From Erythrobacter mangrovi (GTDB lineage: Bacteria > Pseudomonadota > Alphaproteobacteria > Sphingomonadales > Sphingomonadaceae): 64,000 nucleotides of DNA. The stretch is from contig NZ_CP053921.1 of NCBI RefSeq assembly GCF_013260645.1, positions 1-64,000 of the forward strand. Reading direction: 5' to 3'. Numbering within the stretch: the stretch's first letter is position 1; each line of letters starts with the position of its first letter. Of this stretch, positions 25,404-34,625 are shown one piece after another. The notes under the pieces were generated by a model. It made no database searches and was not told the DNA's origin. It was given only the letters and a program-made list of their open reading frames with translations. The translations under genes and the position numbers were made by a program.

Positions 25404-26321
25404 CTACGCGTTGCCCACCACGAAGCACGCCGCCGCAACCAGCGCGCCAGCAAAGCGGTTGGCGCGAAAACGATCGAGCGGATTGGCCGGATCGTCCGGG
25501 TCGAGTGTCGCAACTTGCCAGGCAAGGTGGCCGGCCGCGGGAACCAATGCCAGCAGTGCCACCCAGTCCGCCCGGTAGAGCCAGAAGGCCAGCGCCCACA
25601 GGCCGACTGCCCCGGCGTAACATAGCGCAACCCCACCCTTCACATGGTTGCCCATCCGTAGGGCAGAGGAACGGATGCCGACCAGCGCATCGTCCTCGCG
25701 GTCCTGAAGCGCATAGATCGTGTCATAGCCAACGACCCACAGCGCCGCGCCTAGATACATGGCCGCCAATGCGTCCCAATTATCGGCGCGCAACTCGGCC
25801 CACCCGACCAGCAGGCCCCAGGTGAAGACCATGCCAAGCCATGCCTGCGGCCACCAGGTGATACGCTTCATGAAGGGATAGGCCGCGACCAGCGCAACGC
25901 TCGCCAGCGCCACACCCTGCGCCAGCAAGCGCAATTGCAGCAGCACGAGCAGCCCGATGAGGCACAAGGCCAGAAGCCAGCCCCAGGCCAGCTTCTTCGA
26001 CACGCGACCGCTGGCCACCGGCCTTACCGCGGTACGGGCGACCTGCCGGTCGAGGTCGGCATCGACGATGTCATTGTAGACGCAACCGGCGCCGCGCATC
26101 GTGATCGATCCGAGCAACAGCCACAGTATCAGTTCGACCTGCCACCCCGCGCCCGCCAGCCAAACGCCCCAGGCACAGGGCCAGAACAGCAGCCACCAGC
26201 CGATCGGCCGGTCGAAGCGCGCCAGCTGTGCAAGATCGCGCGGCAGTTGCGGCAGGCGGGCGACTAGCCCGCGGTGCTCGGTGTCGGGGACGATCTCGGG
26301 AGTGGCAGCGTTATCGCTCAT
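25404..26321 (-). CDS. ubiA: 4-hydroxybenzoate polyprenyltransferase
   Basis: A 305-residue, multi-helix membrane enzyme. The two Asp-rich motifs that bind prenyl diphosphate through Mg2+ are GCVYNDIVDADLD (about 85-97) and YDTIYALQDREDD (about 205-217). It attaches the polyprenyl tail to 4-hydroxybenzoate in ubiquinone synthesis. ATG 26321 is chosen, since the frame further upstream overlaps rsmE. It is divergent from rsmE with 39 bases between starts. Confidence 0.93.
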   Translation of the reverse strand: MSDNAATPEIVPDTEHRGLVARLPQLPRDLAQLARFDRPIGWWLLFWPCAWGVWLAGAGWQVELILWLLLGSITMRGAGCVYNDIVDADLDRQVARTAVRPVASGRVSKKLAWGWLLALCLIGLLVLLQLRLLAQGVALASVALVAAYPFMKRITWWPQAWLGMVFTWGLLVGWAELRADNWDALAAMYLGAALWVVGYDTIYALQDREDDALVGIRSSALRMGNHVKGGVALCYAGAVGLWALAFWLYRADWVALLALVPAAGHLAWQVATLDPDDPANPLDRFRANRFAGALVAAACFVVGNA

Positions 26322-26360
26322 CGCTTGCTTCCTAACCGCCGAGCCGCCAACAGGAAAGCC

Positions 26361-27116
26361 ATGCCTGCCACCCCTGCCTGGCCACCGAAAAGCGCGCCGC
26401 GCCTGTTTGTCGACGCTCCCATCGCCATGGGGACGCCGGTGCAGGTGGAGGGCAACCAGGCCCACTACCTGTCCAAGGTCATGCGCGTCGTCGCCAGTTC
26501 GGTGGTTATACTCTGTGACGATGCCACGGGCGAATGGGCGGCCGAAGTCATTGAGGCAGGCAAGCGCCATGTCGTGCTCGACCCGCGCGAGAAGCTGCGC
26601 GAGCGCGAGGCGGTGCCCGATTTCTGGCTGTGCCCCGCTCTGCTCAAGAAGGACCGCTTCGACCTGGTGCTGGAAAAGGCGACCGAACTCGGCGTGGCAG
26701 CAATCCATCCGGTGATCACGCGCCGCTGCGTCGCCGACAAGCTCAATGCCGAACGGGCCCGCGTGATCGTGACCGAAGCGGCAGAACAGTGCGCACGCAC
26801 CGCCCTGCCCGCTCTTGCGGAACCGCTGAAGCTCGATCGGTTGCTCGCCGATTGGCCCGCCGAACGCGCACTGTTCTTCGCCGACGAGCTTGGTGGGGCG
26901 ACCTCCAGCGAGGCCTTCTCCCAGCACAAGGGGCCCGCGGCGCTGCTAGTCGGACCCGAGGGCGGTTTCGACGATGCTGAACGTACCTCGATCCGCGCTC
27001 ATCCGGCGGCACGGGCCATCTCGCTCGGTCCCCGAATCCTGCGTGGTGAGACCGCCGCGATTGCCGCAACGGCGCTCTGGATGGCTGTTAGCGGAGACTG
27101 GCCGACGCAAGAATAA
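26361..27116 (+). CDS. rsmE: 16S rRNA (uracil1498-N3)-methyltransferase
   Basis: A 251-residue SPOUT methyltransferase. A PUA-like N-terminus (APRLFVDAPIAMG) is followed by the knot domain with KKDRFDLVLEKATELGV, TEAAEQCAR, LLVGPEGGF and the C-terminal ISLGPRILRGETAAIAA, all RsmE signatures. It methylates N3 of U1498 in the 30S subunit. ATG 26361 has AGGAAA upstream. gshA follows 41 bases downstream. Confidence 0.95.
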   Translation: MPATPAWPPKSAPRLFVDAPIAMGTPVQVEGNQAHYLSKVMRVVASSVVILCDDATGEWAAEVIEAGKRHVVLDPREKLREREAVPDFWLCPALLKKDRFDLVLEKATELGVAAIHPVITRRCVADKLNAERARVIVTEAAEQCARTALPALAEPLKLDRLLADWPAERALFFADELGGATSSEAFSQHKGPAALLVGPEGGFDDAERTSIRAHPAARAISLGPRILRGETAAIAATALWMAVSGDWPTQE

Positions 27117-27157
27117 ATGGCTGGCCTGAAATCTTTGCGTTGCCTATCGAAACTCGC

Positions 27158-28528
27158 ATGAGCACGAGAGAGGCATCGGGATCCGAGGATCCGATCATTG
27201 AATCCCGCGACCAGCTGGTCGCCCCGATGCAGGGTGGCGAAAAGCCCAAGAACGCCTGGCGCATCGGCACCGAGCACGAAAAACTTGTGTATTTCCAGAA
27301 GGATCACCGCGCGCCATCTTACGAAGAGCCGAAAGGCATCCATGACATCCTCATGGCCCTGACCGAATTCGGTTGGGAACCGATCGAAGAGAACGGCAAG
27401 GTCATCGCCATGCGCGGGGCCGACGGCACAGTCAGCCTCGAGCCTGCGGGGCAGCTCGAGCTGTCTGGAGCGCCGCTCGAAAATCTGCACGAGACCTGCG
27501 CCGAAACCGGCCGCCATCTGCAACAGGTCAAGGCAATCGGCGAACGCTTCGGGGTCGGCTTTCTTGGCCTCGGCATGTGGCCGGACAAGACCCGCGAAGA
27601 ACTGCCGATCATGCCCAAGGGCCGCTACGAAATCATGCTGCGGCACATGCCGCGCGTCGGCAGCCTGGGCCTCGACATGATGCTGCGCACTTGTACCATC
27701 CAGGTGAACCTCGACTATTCGAGCGAAGCGGACATGGCGCAGAAGTTTCGCACCAGCCTCGCGCTGCAACCGCTTGCCACGGCCCTGTTCGCCAATTCGC
27801 CCTTCACCGAAGGCAAGCCCAACGGCTTCCTCTCCTATCGCTCACATATCTGGAGCGACACCGATCCGCACCGCACCGGCATGCTGCCCTTCGTCTTCGA
27901 AGACGGCTTCGGATACGAGCGTTACGTCGACTACATGCTCGATGTGCCGATGTATTTTGTGTTCCGCGACGGGAAGTATATCGACGCCGCCGGGTTGAGC
28001 TTCCGCGACTTCATGAAGGGCAAATTGTCAGCCCTCCCGGGAGAGAAGCCGACCGCCAGCGATTGGGTGGACCACCTTTCGACCGCCTTCCCCGAAGTGC
28101 GACTGAAGAGCTTCCTCGAGATGCGCGGTGCCGATGGCGGGCCTTGGAACCGCATCTGCGCACTGCCCGCATTCTGGGTCGGCCTGCTCTACGATCAGGG
28201 TGCGCTCAATGCCGCGTGGGACCTGGTCAAGCACTGGTCGATGGACGAGCGCGAAGCACTGCGGAACGCCGTTCCGAAACAGGCGCTGGGGGCCGCGATT
28301 CCCGGCGGCGGCACCCTGCGCGACCTGGCCAAGGAGGTACTCGCCATTGCCCGTGCCGGACTGACCTCGCGCGCCCGGCTCAATTCTTCGGGCGACAACG
28401 AGACCGGCTTCCTCGAAGCGCTCGACGAGATCGTGAATTCAGGCAAGGTCCCTGCGCAGGTGCTGCTCGACAGCTATCACGGCGAATGGGGCGGCGACAT
28501 CAGCCAAGTCTACAAATACAGCTTTTGA
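27158..28528 (+). CDS. gshA: glutamate--cysteine ligase, plant type
   Basis: A 456-residue enzyme of the GCS2 family as found in plants and alphaproteobacteria. Recognisable parts are RIGTEHEKLVYF, SLEPAGQLELSG (glutamate/Mg2+ site), MLRTCTIQVNLDY, and FLEMRGADGGPW. It makes gamma-glutamylcysteine, the first step of glutathione synthesis. ATG 27158 is preferred over the TTG six codons earlier. It lies in a small plus-strand group rsmE-gshA-monooxygenase. Confidence 0.94.
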   Translation: MSTREASGSEDPIIESRDQLVAPMQGGEKPKNAWRIGTEHEKLVYFQKDHRAPSYEEPKGIHDILMALTEFGWEPIEENGKVIAMRGADGTVSLEPAGQLELSGAPLENLHETCAETGRHLQQVKAIGERFGVGFLGLGMWPDKTREELPIMPKGRYEIMLRHMPRVGSLGLDMMLRTCTIQVNLDYSSEADMAQKFRTSLALQPLATALFANSPFTEGKPNGFLSYRSHIWSDTDPHRTGMLPFVFEDGFGYERYVDYMLDVPMYFVFRDGKYIDAAGLSFRDFMKGKLSALPGEKPTASDWVDHLSTAFPEVRLKSFLEMRGADGGPWNRICALPAFWVGLLYDQGALNAAWDLVKHWSMDEREALRNAVPKQALGAAIPGGGTLRDLAKEVLAIARAGLTSRARLNSSGDNETGFLEALDEIVNSGKVPAQVLLDSYHGEWGGDISQVYKYSF

Positions 28529-28544
28529 AGAACGGAAGAGAACG

Positions 28545-28844
28545 ATGATCCAGATCAACGGCACCATCAAGCTGGCCAGCGGCTCCGGGCAGGAGATCAT
28601 CGACGCTCTGATCAAGATGGCCCATGCCAGTCGGGCGGAAGACGGTTGCCTCGACTATACTTTTGCCCGCGACCTGACCGATCCCGACACTCTTGTGCTG
28701 TACGAACGCTGGCGTGATCGTGCGGCGCTCGATGCACACTTCGTGTCGCCGCACATGGCCGAATTCCAGAAAGCCTTGGCCGCAGGACCGGGCGCCGAGC
28801 GCAATATCCGCCTCTACGAAACCGACGACGGCCAGCCGCTCTAG
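28545..28844 (+). CDS. antibiotic biosynthesis monooxygenase-domain protein
   Basis: A 99-residue single ABM domain (HASRAEDGCLDYTFARD ... LYERWRDRAALDAHFVSPHM), the YgiN/quinol monooxygenase-like fold of a dimeric ferredoxin-like barrel. Members oxidise quinols or phenols without cofactor, but many have no proven reaction. It starts 16 bases after gshA, so it is probably co-transcribed. Confidence 0.85.
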   Translation: MIQINGTIKLASGSGQEIIDALIKMAHASRAEDGCLDYTFARDLTDPDTLVLYERWRDRAALDAHFVSPHMAEFQKALAAGPGAERNIRLYETDDGQPL

Positions 28845-28848
28845 AAGT

Positions 28849-30207
28849 TCATTCCGCCGGCTGCTGCATGGCCGGTTCGCGGTGTGGCAATAGCTGGCTG
28901 CGCAGACGCGTCAGCGGCGCGGTCAGCAAGCCGTGTCGGTCCATCCAGGCATGATATTGGCGATACTTGGCATCTTCGCCCAGAAGGTGGGCCTCCTCTG
29001 TCTTGGCACGCCAAAAGTATATGCCGTTCACCACCAGCAGGAAGAAGCAGTTGCGGATCCCTTCGACCCATGATCCGCTGGCGGTCAGCATCGGTAGCGT
29101 CGCGCACCACAAAAACAGGTTCTTCGAAACATAGGCCGGGTGACGCGTGAAGCGATAGGGCCCGTTGGTCAGCACCCCACGATAGGTGAGGTTGGAAAAG
29201 CGTAGACCGAAAGCGAAGGTCGCCCAGGCGTAGATCGCGGTAAGAAACACCAGCAGCGCACCCCACGCGGCGATCGCCATGTCATGCCCCTGAAGCCAGA
29301 AAAGCCAGCCCGGCGTGTCGCTCTCATAGTTGATGGCGCGCCCATCGCCGAGGATACCCAATACGAAGGGTGGATAGCAGATCAGCGCCGCCAGCCAGCC
29401 GGCAAGGAACGGATTGCCGCTGCGGATATGCGCATCGAGTGGGCGCATTGTGACGATATAGCCGACGGTGCCGATCATCACGTCGATCATGAACATCGCC
29501 TCGATCGCGATCATCGCAACCTGCTCTGGCCGCTTCGTAATCTCGCCGAAGTCGGCCAGCACGACCTTCTCGAAGGCAAAGGGAATGATCGAGATCATGA
29601 AGGCGGTGAAGAACCCCTTGATGATCCAGGTGCGCCAGTGCGCCTTGACCTCATGCGCGTCCCAGCCGCGCCGCATCAGCAATAGCGCACCGAAATGCCA
29701 GGCGTGATCACGCTGGTCGGCAAGGTAACGGTCGACCCAAAACAGGTAGGGGACGGACAGGATCACGAGTGGGATCGCAGCCCATTTGAGCACGTCGATT
29801 GCAAAGACGTACTGCCCGGTCCAATACCAGCGGCACAGGCAATAGAGCGCCGCGATAATGGCCCAGGTCGCCCAAATCCCGAGCAATTTTGTCAGAGTTA
29901 CCGTTCGATCGGGCTTGAGGCTGCGCGCGAGGCTCCAGTCGAGCCCGGTCGAAGGACGGCGGTGTACTTTATCGACCAGGATCGACCACAGCGCCATGGG
30001 CAAGGCCGCTGCGAGCAGGCCGGCAAGCGCGGCATTCGGCCCCGCCATCGGAGCGTGCGGACCCGGAAGGGCAAAATAATCCGAGATCGCGGGATAGGCG
30101 CGCGCGAACAGCACCCAGGCAAACAGCCCGGCCAGGCCGACCAGCCCCACCGCCGCGGAGACATCGCTCTGCGGCCGGGCCGTCGAGGTCGTTTCCTCGG
30201 CGTTCAT
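28849..30207 (-). CDS. multi-spanning membrane protein with PEMT/ICMT-like methyltransferase domain
   Basis: A 452-residue inner-membrane protein with about ten predicted helices. The last ~130 residues hold the isoprenylcysteine/phospholipid methyltransferase signature (LTNGPYRFTRHPAYVSKN, then RAKTEEAHLLGEDAKYRQY), which binds SAM at the membrane surface. The N-terminal ~300 residues do not match a known domain. It may methylate a lipid or isoprenoid; the substrate is unknown. ATG 30207 is chosen over an upstream TTG. It is third on the strand after the YfgM-like and bamB genes. Confidence 0.75.
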   Translation of the reverse strand: MNAEETTSTARPQSDVSAAVGLVGLAGLFAWVLFARAYPAISDYFALPGPHAPMAGPNAALAGLLAAALPMALWSILVDKVHRRPSTGLDWSLARSLKPDRTVTLTKLLGIWATWAIIAALYCLCRWYWTGQYVFAIDVLKWAAIPLVILSVPYLFWVDRYLADQRDHAWHFGALLLMRRGWDAHEVKAHWRTWIIKGFFTAFMISIIPFAFEKVVLADFGEITKRPEQVAMIAIEAMFMIDVMIGTVGYIVTMRPLDAHIRSGNPFLAGWLAALICYPPFVLGILGDGRAINYESDTPGWLFWLQGHDMAIAAWGALLVFLTAIYAWATFAFGLRFSNLTYRGVLTNGPYRFTRHPAYVSKNLFLWCATLPMLTASGSWVEGIRNCFFLLVVNGIYFWRAKTEEAHLLGEDAKYRQYHAWMDRHGLLTAPLTRLRSQLLPHREPAMQQPAE

Positions 30208-30262
30208 TGCCCGGCCGTCCAACACACTAATGGTTAACAGCCGGGTCGGGATGCCACGTGAA

Positions 30263-31612
30263 TCAGCGGAAGGCGGTTATCCGTCCGCCATCGTCGAGCA
30301 CATAAAGCGTATTGCTTGCCACGACCGGAGCGAGGCTGACCGACTGGTCGAGGTCATAGAACTTGCTGGCCGCACCTTCGCCGGTGCTGACGCGGTAAAT
30401 TTCGCCCCGCGAGTTGACGACCCACAGGCTGTTTCCAGCCAGCACCGGACCCGTCCAGAAGATCGGGCCCTTCTTGTCCTTTTCATCCCGCCAGCGCTGG
30501 AGCTGCGTAATCCAGCGCACCTTGCCGGTCGTACGAGCGATGGCGAGCAGGCGGGCATCGTCTGTCAGGGTGAAGATCCACTCACCCGCGATCGCCGGGG
30601 TCGAAATGCCGGCGAGGCTGAGTTCCCAGATGCGTTGTCCGGTCACGAGCTCATAGGCGGCCATGCGCCCGCCCTGCCCGAGGGCATAGACGCGCCCATT
30701 GTCGATGATCGGGTCGGCGTCGATGTCGGTCAACGACCCGACCGAAGTCGAGATCGAGGTGCGGGCCAGCGCGTCCGCCCACAGGGTACGGCCGTTCTCG
30801 TAGCGGTGGGCAATCAGTTCGCCCGAGCTGTAACCGGCGATAACCGTGCCCTGCCCTGCGGCAGGTGCGGCGACTCCGAACACACCTGCCTGCGTGGTCG
30901 AGGCGGCCTGCTGCCACTGAACCGTGCCTGTGGCCTGGTCGAGCGCGAAAATCTGGTTGTCCTGCGTCATGACGAAGACATTTCCGAAAGCGATCGTCGG
31001 CGACCCGCGCAGCGGCCCGCCCGGCTTGACCTTCCACAGCTCGGTGCCGGTATCGGCATCAAGCGCAACCACATCACCAGTACCGTCGGTCAGGTATACC
31101 TTGCCGTCGGCGTAGCTTGCGCCGCCGCCGAATGCGGAGGGGCGCAAATCGCCTTCCATCTGCAGGGCGTAGGACCAGCGGCGGCCACCTGTCTGGGCGT
31201 CGAAGGCTGACAACTGGCCATCGCCACCGACGGCAAACAGCATGCCGCCGCCGATAACGGGCGATGCGGCAAGGCGGCGGCGATCGGTGCCGCCTGCGAC
31301 CTGCACGGTGAAAACCCGCGATGGCGTGGCAGACAGGGCGAGATGCCCATAAGACTTGCTGGCAGTCCCACCGGTCTGCGCCCAGGCGTCGTTTACCTTT
31401 TCGGGCGGGAGAATGACGGCGGTCCCAGCCAGCGCCGGATCGACCTGCGCACCGCTTTCAATCTTGGAGAGGATGGGCTGGCGATTGCCCAGGGTCGGGG
31501 TTTGCTTCTTGTCGCCCTTGCCGAACAGTCCGCCACTGCAAGCGCTCATTGCCAGCGCCAGCGCGCCAACCAATGCGGTTCGTGCAATCGCCTTTCGATC
31601 CATCCCTACCAT
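30263..31612 (-). CDS. bamB: outer membrane assembly lipoprotein BamB
   Basis: A 449-residue PQQ-type beta-propeller with an N-terminal lipoprotein signal (ALVGALALAMSAC; lipid-bearing Cys after MSA). Repeated propeller strands are seen, such as GQLSAFDAQTGGRRWSY, GDVVALDADTGTELWKV and NQIFALDQATGTVQWQQ. BamB helps BamA fold outer-membrane proteins. The YfgM-like gene upstream is its standard neighbour. ATG 31612 or 31603 could be the start. The downstream gene is not der, unlike the common order. Confidence 0.93.
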   Translation of the reverse strand: MVGMDRKAIARTALVGALALAMSACSGGLFGKGDKKQTPTLGNRQPILSKIESGAQVDPALAGTAVILPPEKVNDAWAQTGGTASKSYGHLALSATPSRVFTVQVAGGTDRRRLAASPVIGGGMLFAVGGDGQLSAFDAQTGGRRWSYALQMEGDLRPSAFGGGASYADGKVYLTDGTGDVVALDADTGTELWKVKPGGPLRGSPTIAFGNVFVMTQDNQIFALDQATGTVQWQQAASTTQAGVFGVAAPAAGQGTVIAGYSSGELIAHRYENGRTLWADALARTSISTSVGSLTDIDADPIIDNGRVYALGQGGRMAAYELVTGQRIWELSLAGISTPAIAGEWIFTLTDDARLLAIARTTGKVRWITQLQRWRDEKDKKGPIFWTGPVLAGNSLWVVNSRGEIYRVSTGEGAASKFYDLDQSVSLAPVVASNTLYVLDDGGRITAFR

Positions 31613-31638
31613 TCTCTCGTCCGTTCCGGCCACGTGGC

Positions 31639-32436
31639 CTATTGCGCTTCGGCGGCGACTTGGCCGTCCGCGGGTTCTTCTGTGACGCCCTGCTCTTCGA
31701 GCAGCTTGTCGACATCCTCGATCGCATCGACGCCAAGCACGCCGGCCAACTGGCGCGAGCGCGACCTGAGCGATGCGGGTGCCGTTTCATCCTTGGCGAT
31801 TTGCGCCAGCAGCGCGCCGGCCTCGGCCTTCTTGTCCTGGTCAAGGTACGCATGGGCCAGCATCTCTGCGGCGCTGGCGAAATAAGGCTTGCCCGGCACG
31901 GCAAGCGGCTTGAGCGCGGCGACCACGTCGGCACTCTTCATGCCATCGTACTTCACTGCAACTTCCCGCAGCTTGGCGAGATCGCGGAACGCCGGGGGGG
32001 CATCTTCATCCGCAGCAATCATGGCGAAGATCTTCGCCGCCTCGTCCGGTCGCTGCTGTTGCGCCGCAATCCCGGCGCGCAGCATGGCCGCGGCAGCCGA
32101 CGGGCCATCATCGATTTGGCTAGCCAGCTCGGCCAGGCCGTCATAGCCGCTCTGCAGGTTCCCCGCCTCGATCTGGTCGAGCGCGGCGACCAGCACCTCG
32201 GCATCCTTTTCCTGCGCCTGTTCCTGACGGTGATCCCAATAGATGTAGCCACCGAACGCTGCGAGGCCCGAAACGACTAGGCCCAGCAAGGGTTTGCCCC
32301 ATTGCGACATGAAGCTCTCGAAATCGCCCTGCCGGACGGCGTCGTCGACTTCGCGCAGGAGCGCTTCCTGTTCGGCGGCATCGCGCTTGGCGATCTTTTC
32401 TTCGCGGGTGAGTTCGGACTTGGGTGTCAGGGCCAC
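31639..32436 (-). CDS. YfgM-like tetratricopeptide membrane protein
   Basis: A 265-residue protein with an acidic cytoplasmic head, one membrane helix (GLVVSGLAAFGGYIYW, about 53-68) and a periplasmic TPR-like domain with repeated A-L-Q helices. E. coli YfgM links the Sec translocon with periplasmic chaperones, and this gene precedes bamB in many Gram-negatives. The gap to bamB is 26 bases, so one operon is likely. Confidence 0.88.
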   Translation of the reverse strand: MALTPKSELTREEKIAKRDAAEQEALLREVDDAVRQGDFESFMSQWGKPLLGLVVSGLAAFGGYIYWDHRQEQAQEKDAEVLVAALDQIEAGNLQSGYDGLAELASQIDDGPSAAAAMLRAGIAAQQQRPDEAAKIFAMIAADEDAPPAFRDLAKLREVAVKYDGMKSADVVAALKPLAVPGKPYFASAAEMLAHAYLDQDKKAEAGALLAQIAKDETAPASLRSRSRQLAGVLGVDAIEDVDKLLEEQGVTEEPADGQVAAEAQ

Positions 32437-32550
32437 TTTGGGCGGGCTCCGCTGGCTGAAAAATGTTTGCGGGTCTTTAGGCAGTGCATCTGGCTAGGGC
32501 AATGGGCTGCAATCCCTGTCCCCGTCCGGGTGAATGAAGCATGAAATTCC

Positions 32551-33687
32551 CTACAGGTCGCGGCGCATGGCGCTCGAATAGAGCCGCCGATAGGCAGAAA
32601 TCATTCGCGCTTCGTCGAACTCGGCACGGGCCTTGGTGCGATTGGCCTCGCCCAGGGTGTCTCGCAGCGGACGGGAATCGGCAAGCTGGCGCAAAGTGTC
32701 CGACAGGGCGGCTTCATCTCCGGGCGGGGTGATCAACGACGCATTCGGATCGGAAACGGTCTGGGCAATGTCGCCCACGGCGGGGGCCGCGATCGGTAAA
32801 CCGGCTGCCATCGCCTCGATCACCGAAAGCGGAAATTGTTCGGAATCGCTCGAAAGGGCGAAAATGTCGAACAGACCAATGACTCGCGACGGGTCGGCTA
32901 CGGCACCCGGCAAGTGCACGCGATGGTTGATTCCCAACCTGTCCGCCTCGGCAAGGATCGCGTCACGCGCCTCGCCCTGGCCTAGGATGACCAGTTGCCA
33001 TTCTTCAGGCAACGGGGCGAAGGCCCTGACCAGGCGGGGCAGGTTCTTGATCGTGTGCAGGCCAGCCAGCGTTCCGACCCAGAATTCGCCTGGGCGCTTG
33101 ATCAGGCGAAGTGCATCGGGCTTGGACCTCATGCCGAAGGCCTTGGTATCGATCCCGTTGGGAATGCGCTTCACCCGCCCAAGCGGCTGCTGCCAATCGA
33201 CCAGCGCGACCTCTTCGAGACGCTCCGACGGCACAACCAGGCCGGCCGCCTTCCCCAGCGCGATACGGCGATACCAGGTTCGGCTGGTCTTGAGCTTCTT
33301 CAACTCGCTCTCGTCGAACCCGTCCTCATGGTGGATCAGCGGAGGCAGACCGAGTGCGTCCTTGAACAACGTATGCGCCATCGCCGCATCCATCGCGCCC
33401 CAATTGTAGGTCAGCACGAGATCGAACGGCTTCATCGCCTTGGCCAGCTTCTGCAGACGCCCGGGCAGCGGCTTACCCTTGAGGCTGGGAAATTCGGGTT
33501 GAAGCGTGACCCTGACCCCCTTTGCGATCCGTTGCGCGGCTTCGAGCCGGTCCGGCTCCGCCGAGACGATCGTATGCTGCGCCTTTGTCCCAAATGCATT
33601 GATCAGCTGGACGCAGCGATTCTCCTTACCCTCTGTCGCGAAGGTGGAATGGAGGTGCAGGATATGCGGCGTGTCGTTGCCGCTCAT
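32551..33687 (-). CDS. GT4-family glycosyltransferase
   Basis: A 378-residue GT-B enzyme. The donor domain has RIPNGIDTKAFG, VGTLAGLHTIKNLPRLVRAF and the EX7E motif in SEQFPLSVIEAMAAGLPI, typical of retaining GT4 transferases. It should build a surface polysaccharide or glycolipid, but no other polysaccharide gene is near. It overlaps the upstream alpha/beta hydrolase gene by four bases (ATGA). Confidence 0.88.
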   Translation of the reverse strand: MSGNDTPHILHLHSTFATEGKENRCVQLINAFGTKAQHTIVSAEPDRLEAAQRIAKGVRVTLQPEFPSLKGKPLPGRLQKLAKAMKPFDLVLTYNWGAMDAAMAHTLFKDALGLPPLIHHEDGFDESELKKLKTSRTWYRRIALGKAAGLVVPSERLEEVALVDWQQPLGRVKRIPNGIDTKAFGMRSKPDALRLIKRPGEFWVGTLAGLHTIKNLPRLVRAFAPLPEEWQLVILGQGEARDAILAEADRLGINHRVHLPGAVADPSRVIGLFDIFALSSDSEQFPLSVIEAMAAGLPIAAPAVGDIAQTVSDPNASLITPPGDEAALSDTLRQLADSRPLRDTLGEANRTKARAEFDEARMISAYRRLYSSAMRRDL

Positions 33688-34550
33688 GCGACACGCGCCA
33701 GCAGCGCGTCGATCGCTGAGCGCGCTTCAGGCTCATCCAGTGTCGGCGCGTGCCCCTTGTCAGGCACGGTTACCGCCTGCGCCTCTGGCATGCGACGCTG
33801 CATTTCGTCGAACACGCTCGCCGACAGCAATTGCGAGAGCGCACCGCGCAGCAACAGTACTGGGCGGCCAGCCAAGGCTTCGAAGGCAGGCCAAAGATCG
33901 GGGGGAACCGCATTGCTGTCAGCCGCCAGGATCGGTTCCGCGATCTTCATGTCGTAATCGAAGACGATCCGTCCGCTGCTCGAAAGCGTCAGACCGCGCT
34001 TTGCCATCGCAATCCAGTCTTCCGTCTGGAAACGCGGGTAGGAGGTGCTGTGCGTTTCCTCCAGGGCACGGGCGGCATGCATCCAGGTGGCGAAACTGCG
34101 TCCCTGGCCCACATATTCCTTGATGGCATCGAGCCCCGATTGTTCAAGCACCGGGCCGACATCATTAAGCGCCACGCCTGCAATCCGCTGGGGCTGGAAT
34201 GCCGCCAGCAGCATGGTCATGAGGCCACCCATGGAGGTGCCGATCGAAACGAACCGATCGATCCCTTCCTGCTCCAGCAGGCCTAGCAGGTCGCCAACAT
34301 AAGTCGGTGGCACATAGGTCGCCGGATCGCTGGCGTATTCGCTTTCCCCACGTCCACGCATGTCGGGCACGAGCACCCGCCAGCCCCGCTTTGCGATATG
34401 GTCGGCAAGTCCCTCGAAATCGCGTCCGTTGCGGGTCAATCCGTGCAGGCACACGACCGGCGGTCGGTCGGAACTGCCCGTGTAGTCGCGGAAATGGAGC
34501 GTGAGACCGTCGGCGCTCTGCCAGGTGCGGTCGGTGTAAGTAGTTTCCAT
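33684..34550 (-). CDS. alpha/beta hydrolase
   Basis: A 288-residue serine hydrolase: oxyanion HGLTRNG, nucleophile elbow GTSMGG (Ser about 104), and catalytic His in DKGHAPTL. Peroxidase/esterase/lactonase relatives share this fold; the substrate is unknown. ATG 34550 is chosen; a longer frame runs into the divergent selO leader. It is coupled to the glycosyltransferase by a four-base overlap. Confidence 0.85.
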   Translation of the reverse strand: METTYTDRTWQSADGLTLHFRDYTGSSDRPPVVCLHGLTRNGRDFEGLADHIAKRGWRVLVPDMRGRGESEYASDPATYVPPTYVGDLLGLLEQEGIDRFVSIGTSMGGLMTMLLAAFQPQRIAGVALNDVGPVLEQSGLDAIKEYVGQGRSFATWMHAARALEETHSTSYPRFQTEDWIAMAKRGLTLSSSGRIVFDYDMKIAEPILAADSNAVPPDLWPAFEALAGRPVLLLRGALSQLLSASVFDEMQRRMPEAQAVTVPDKGHAPTLDEPEARSAIDALLARVA

Positions 34551-34625
34551 GGCTGGCGGTGACTGTCCCGTCCCTGGTTTCGTGGCACCCTTGTGTCGGG
34601 CGTCCTTACCCCCCACTATCGCGGC

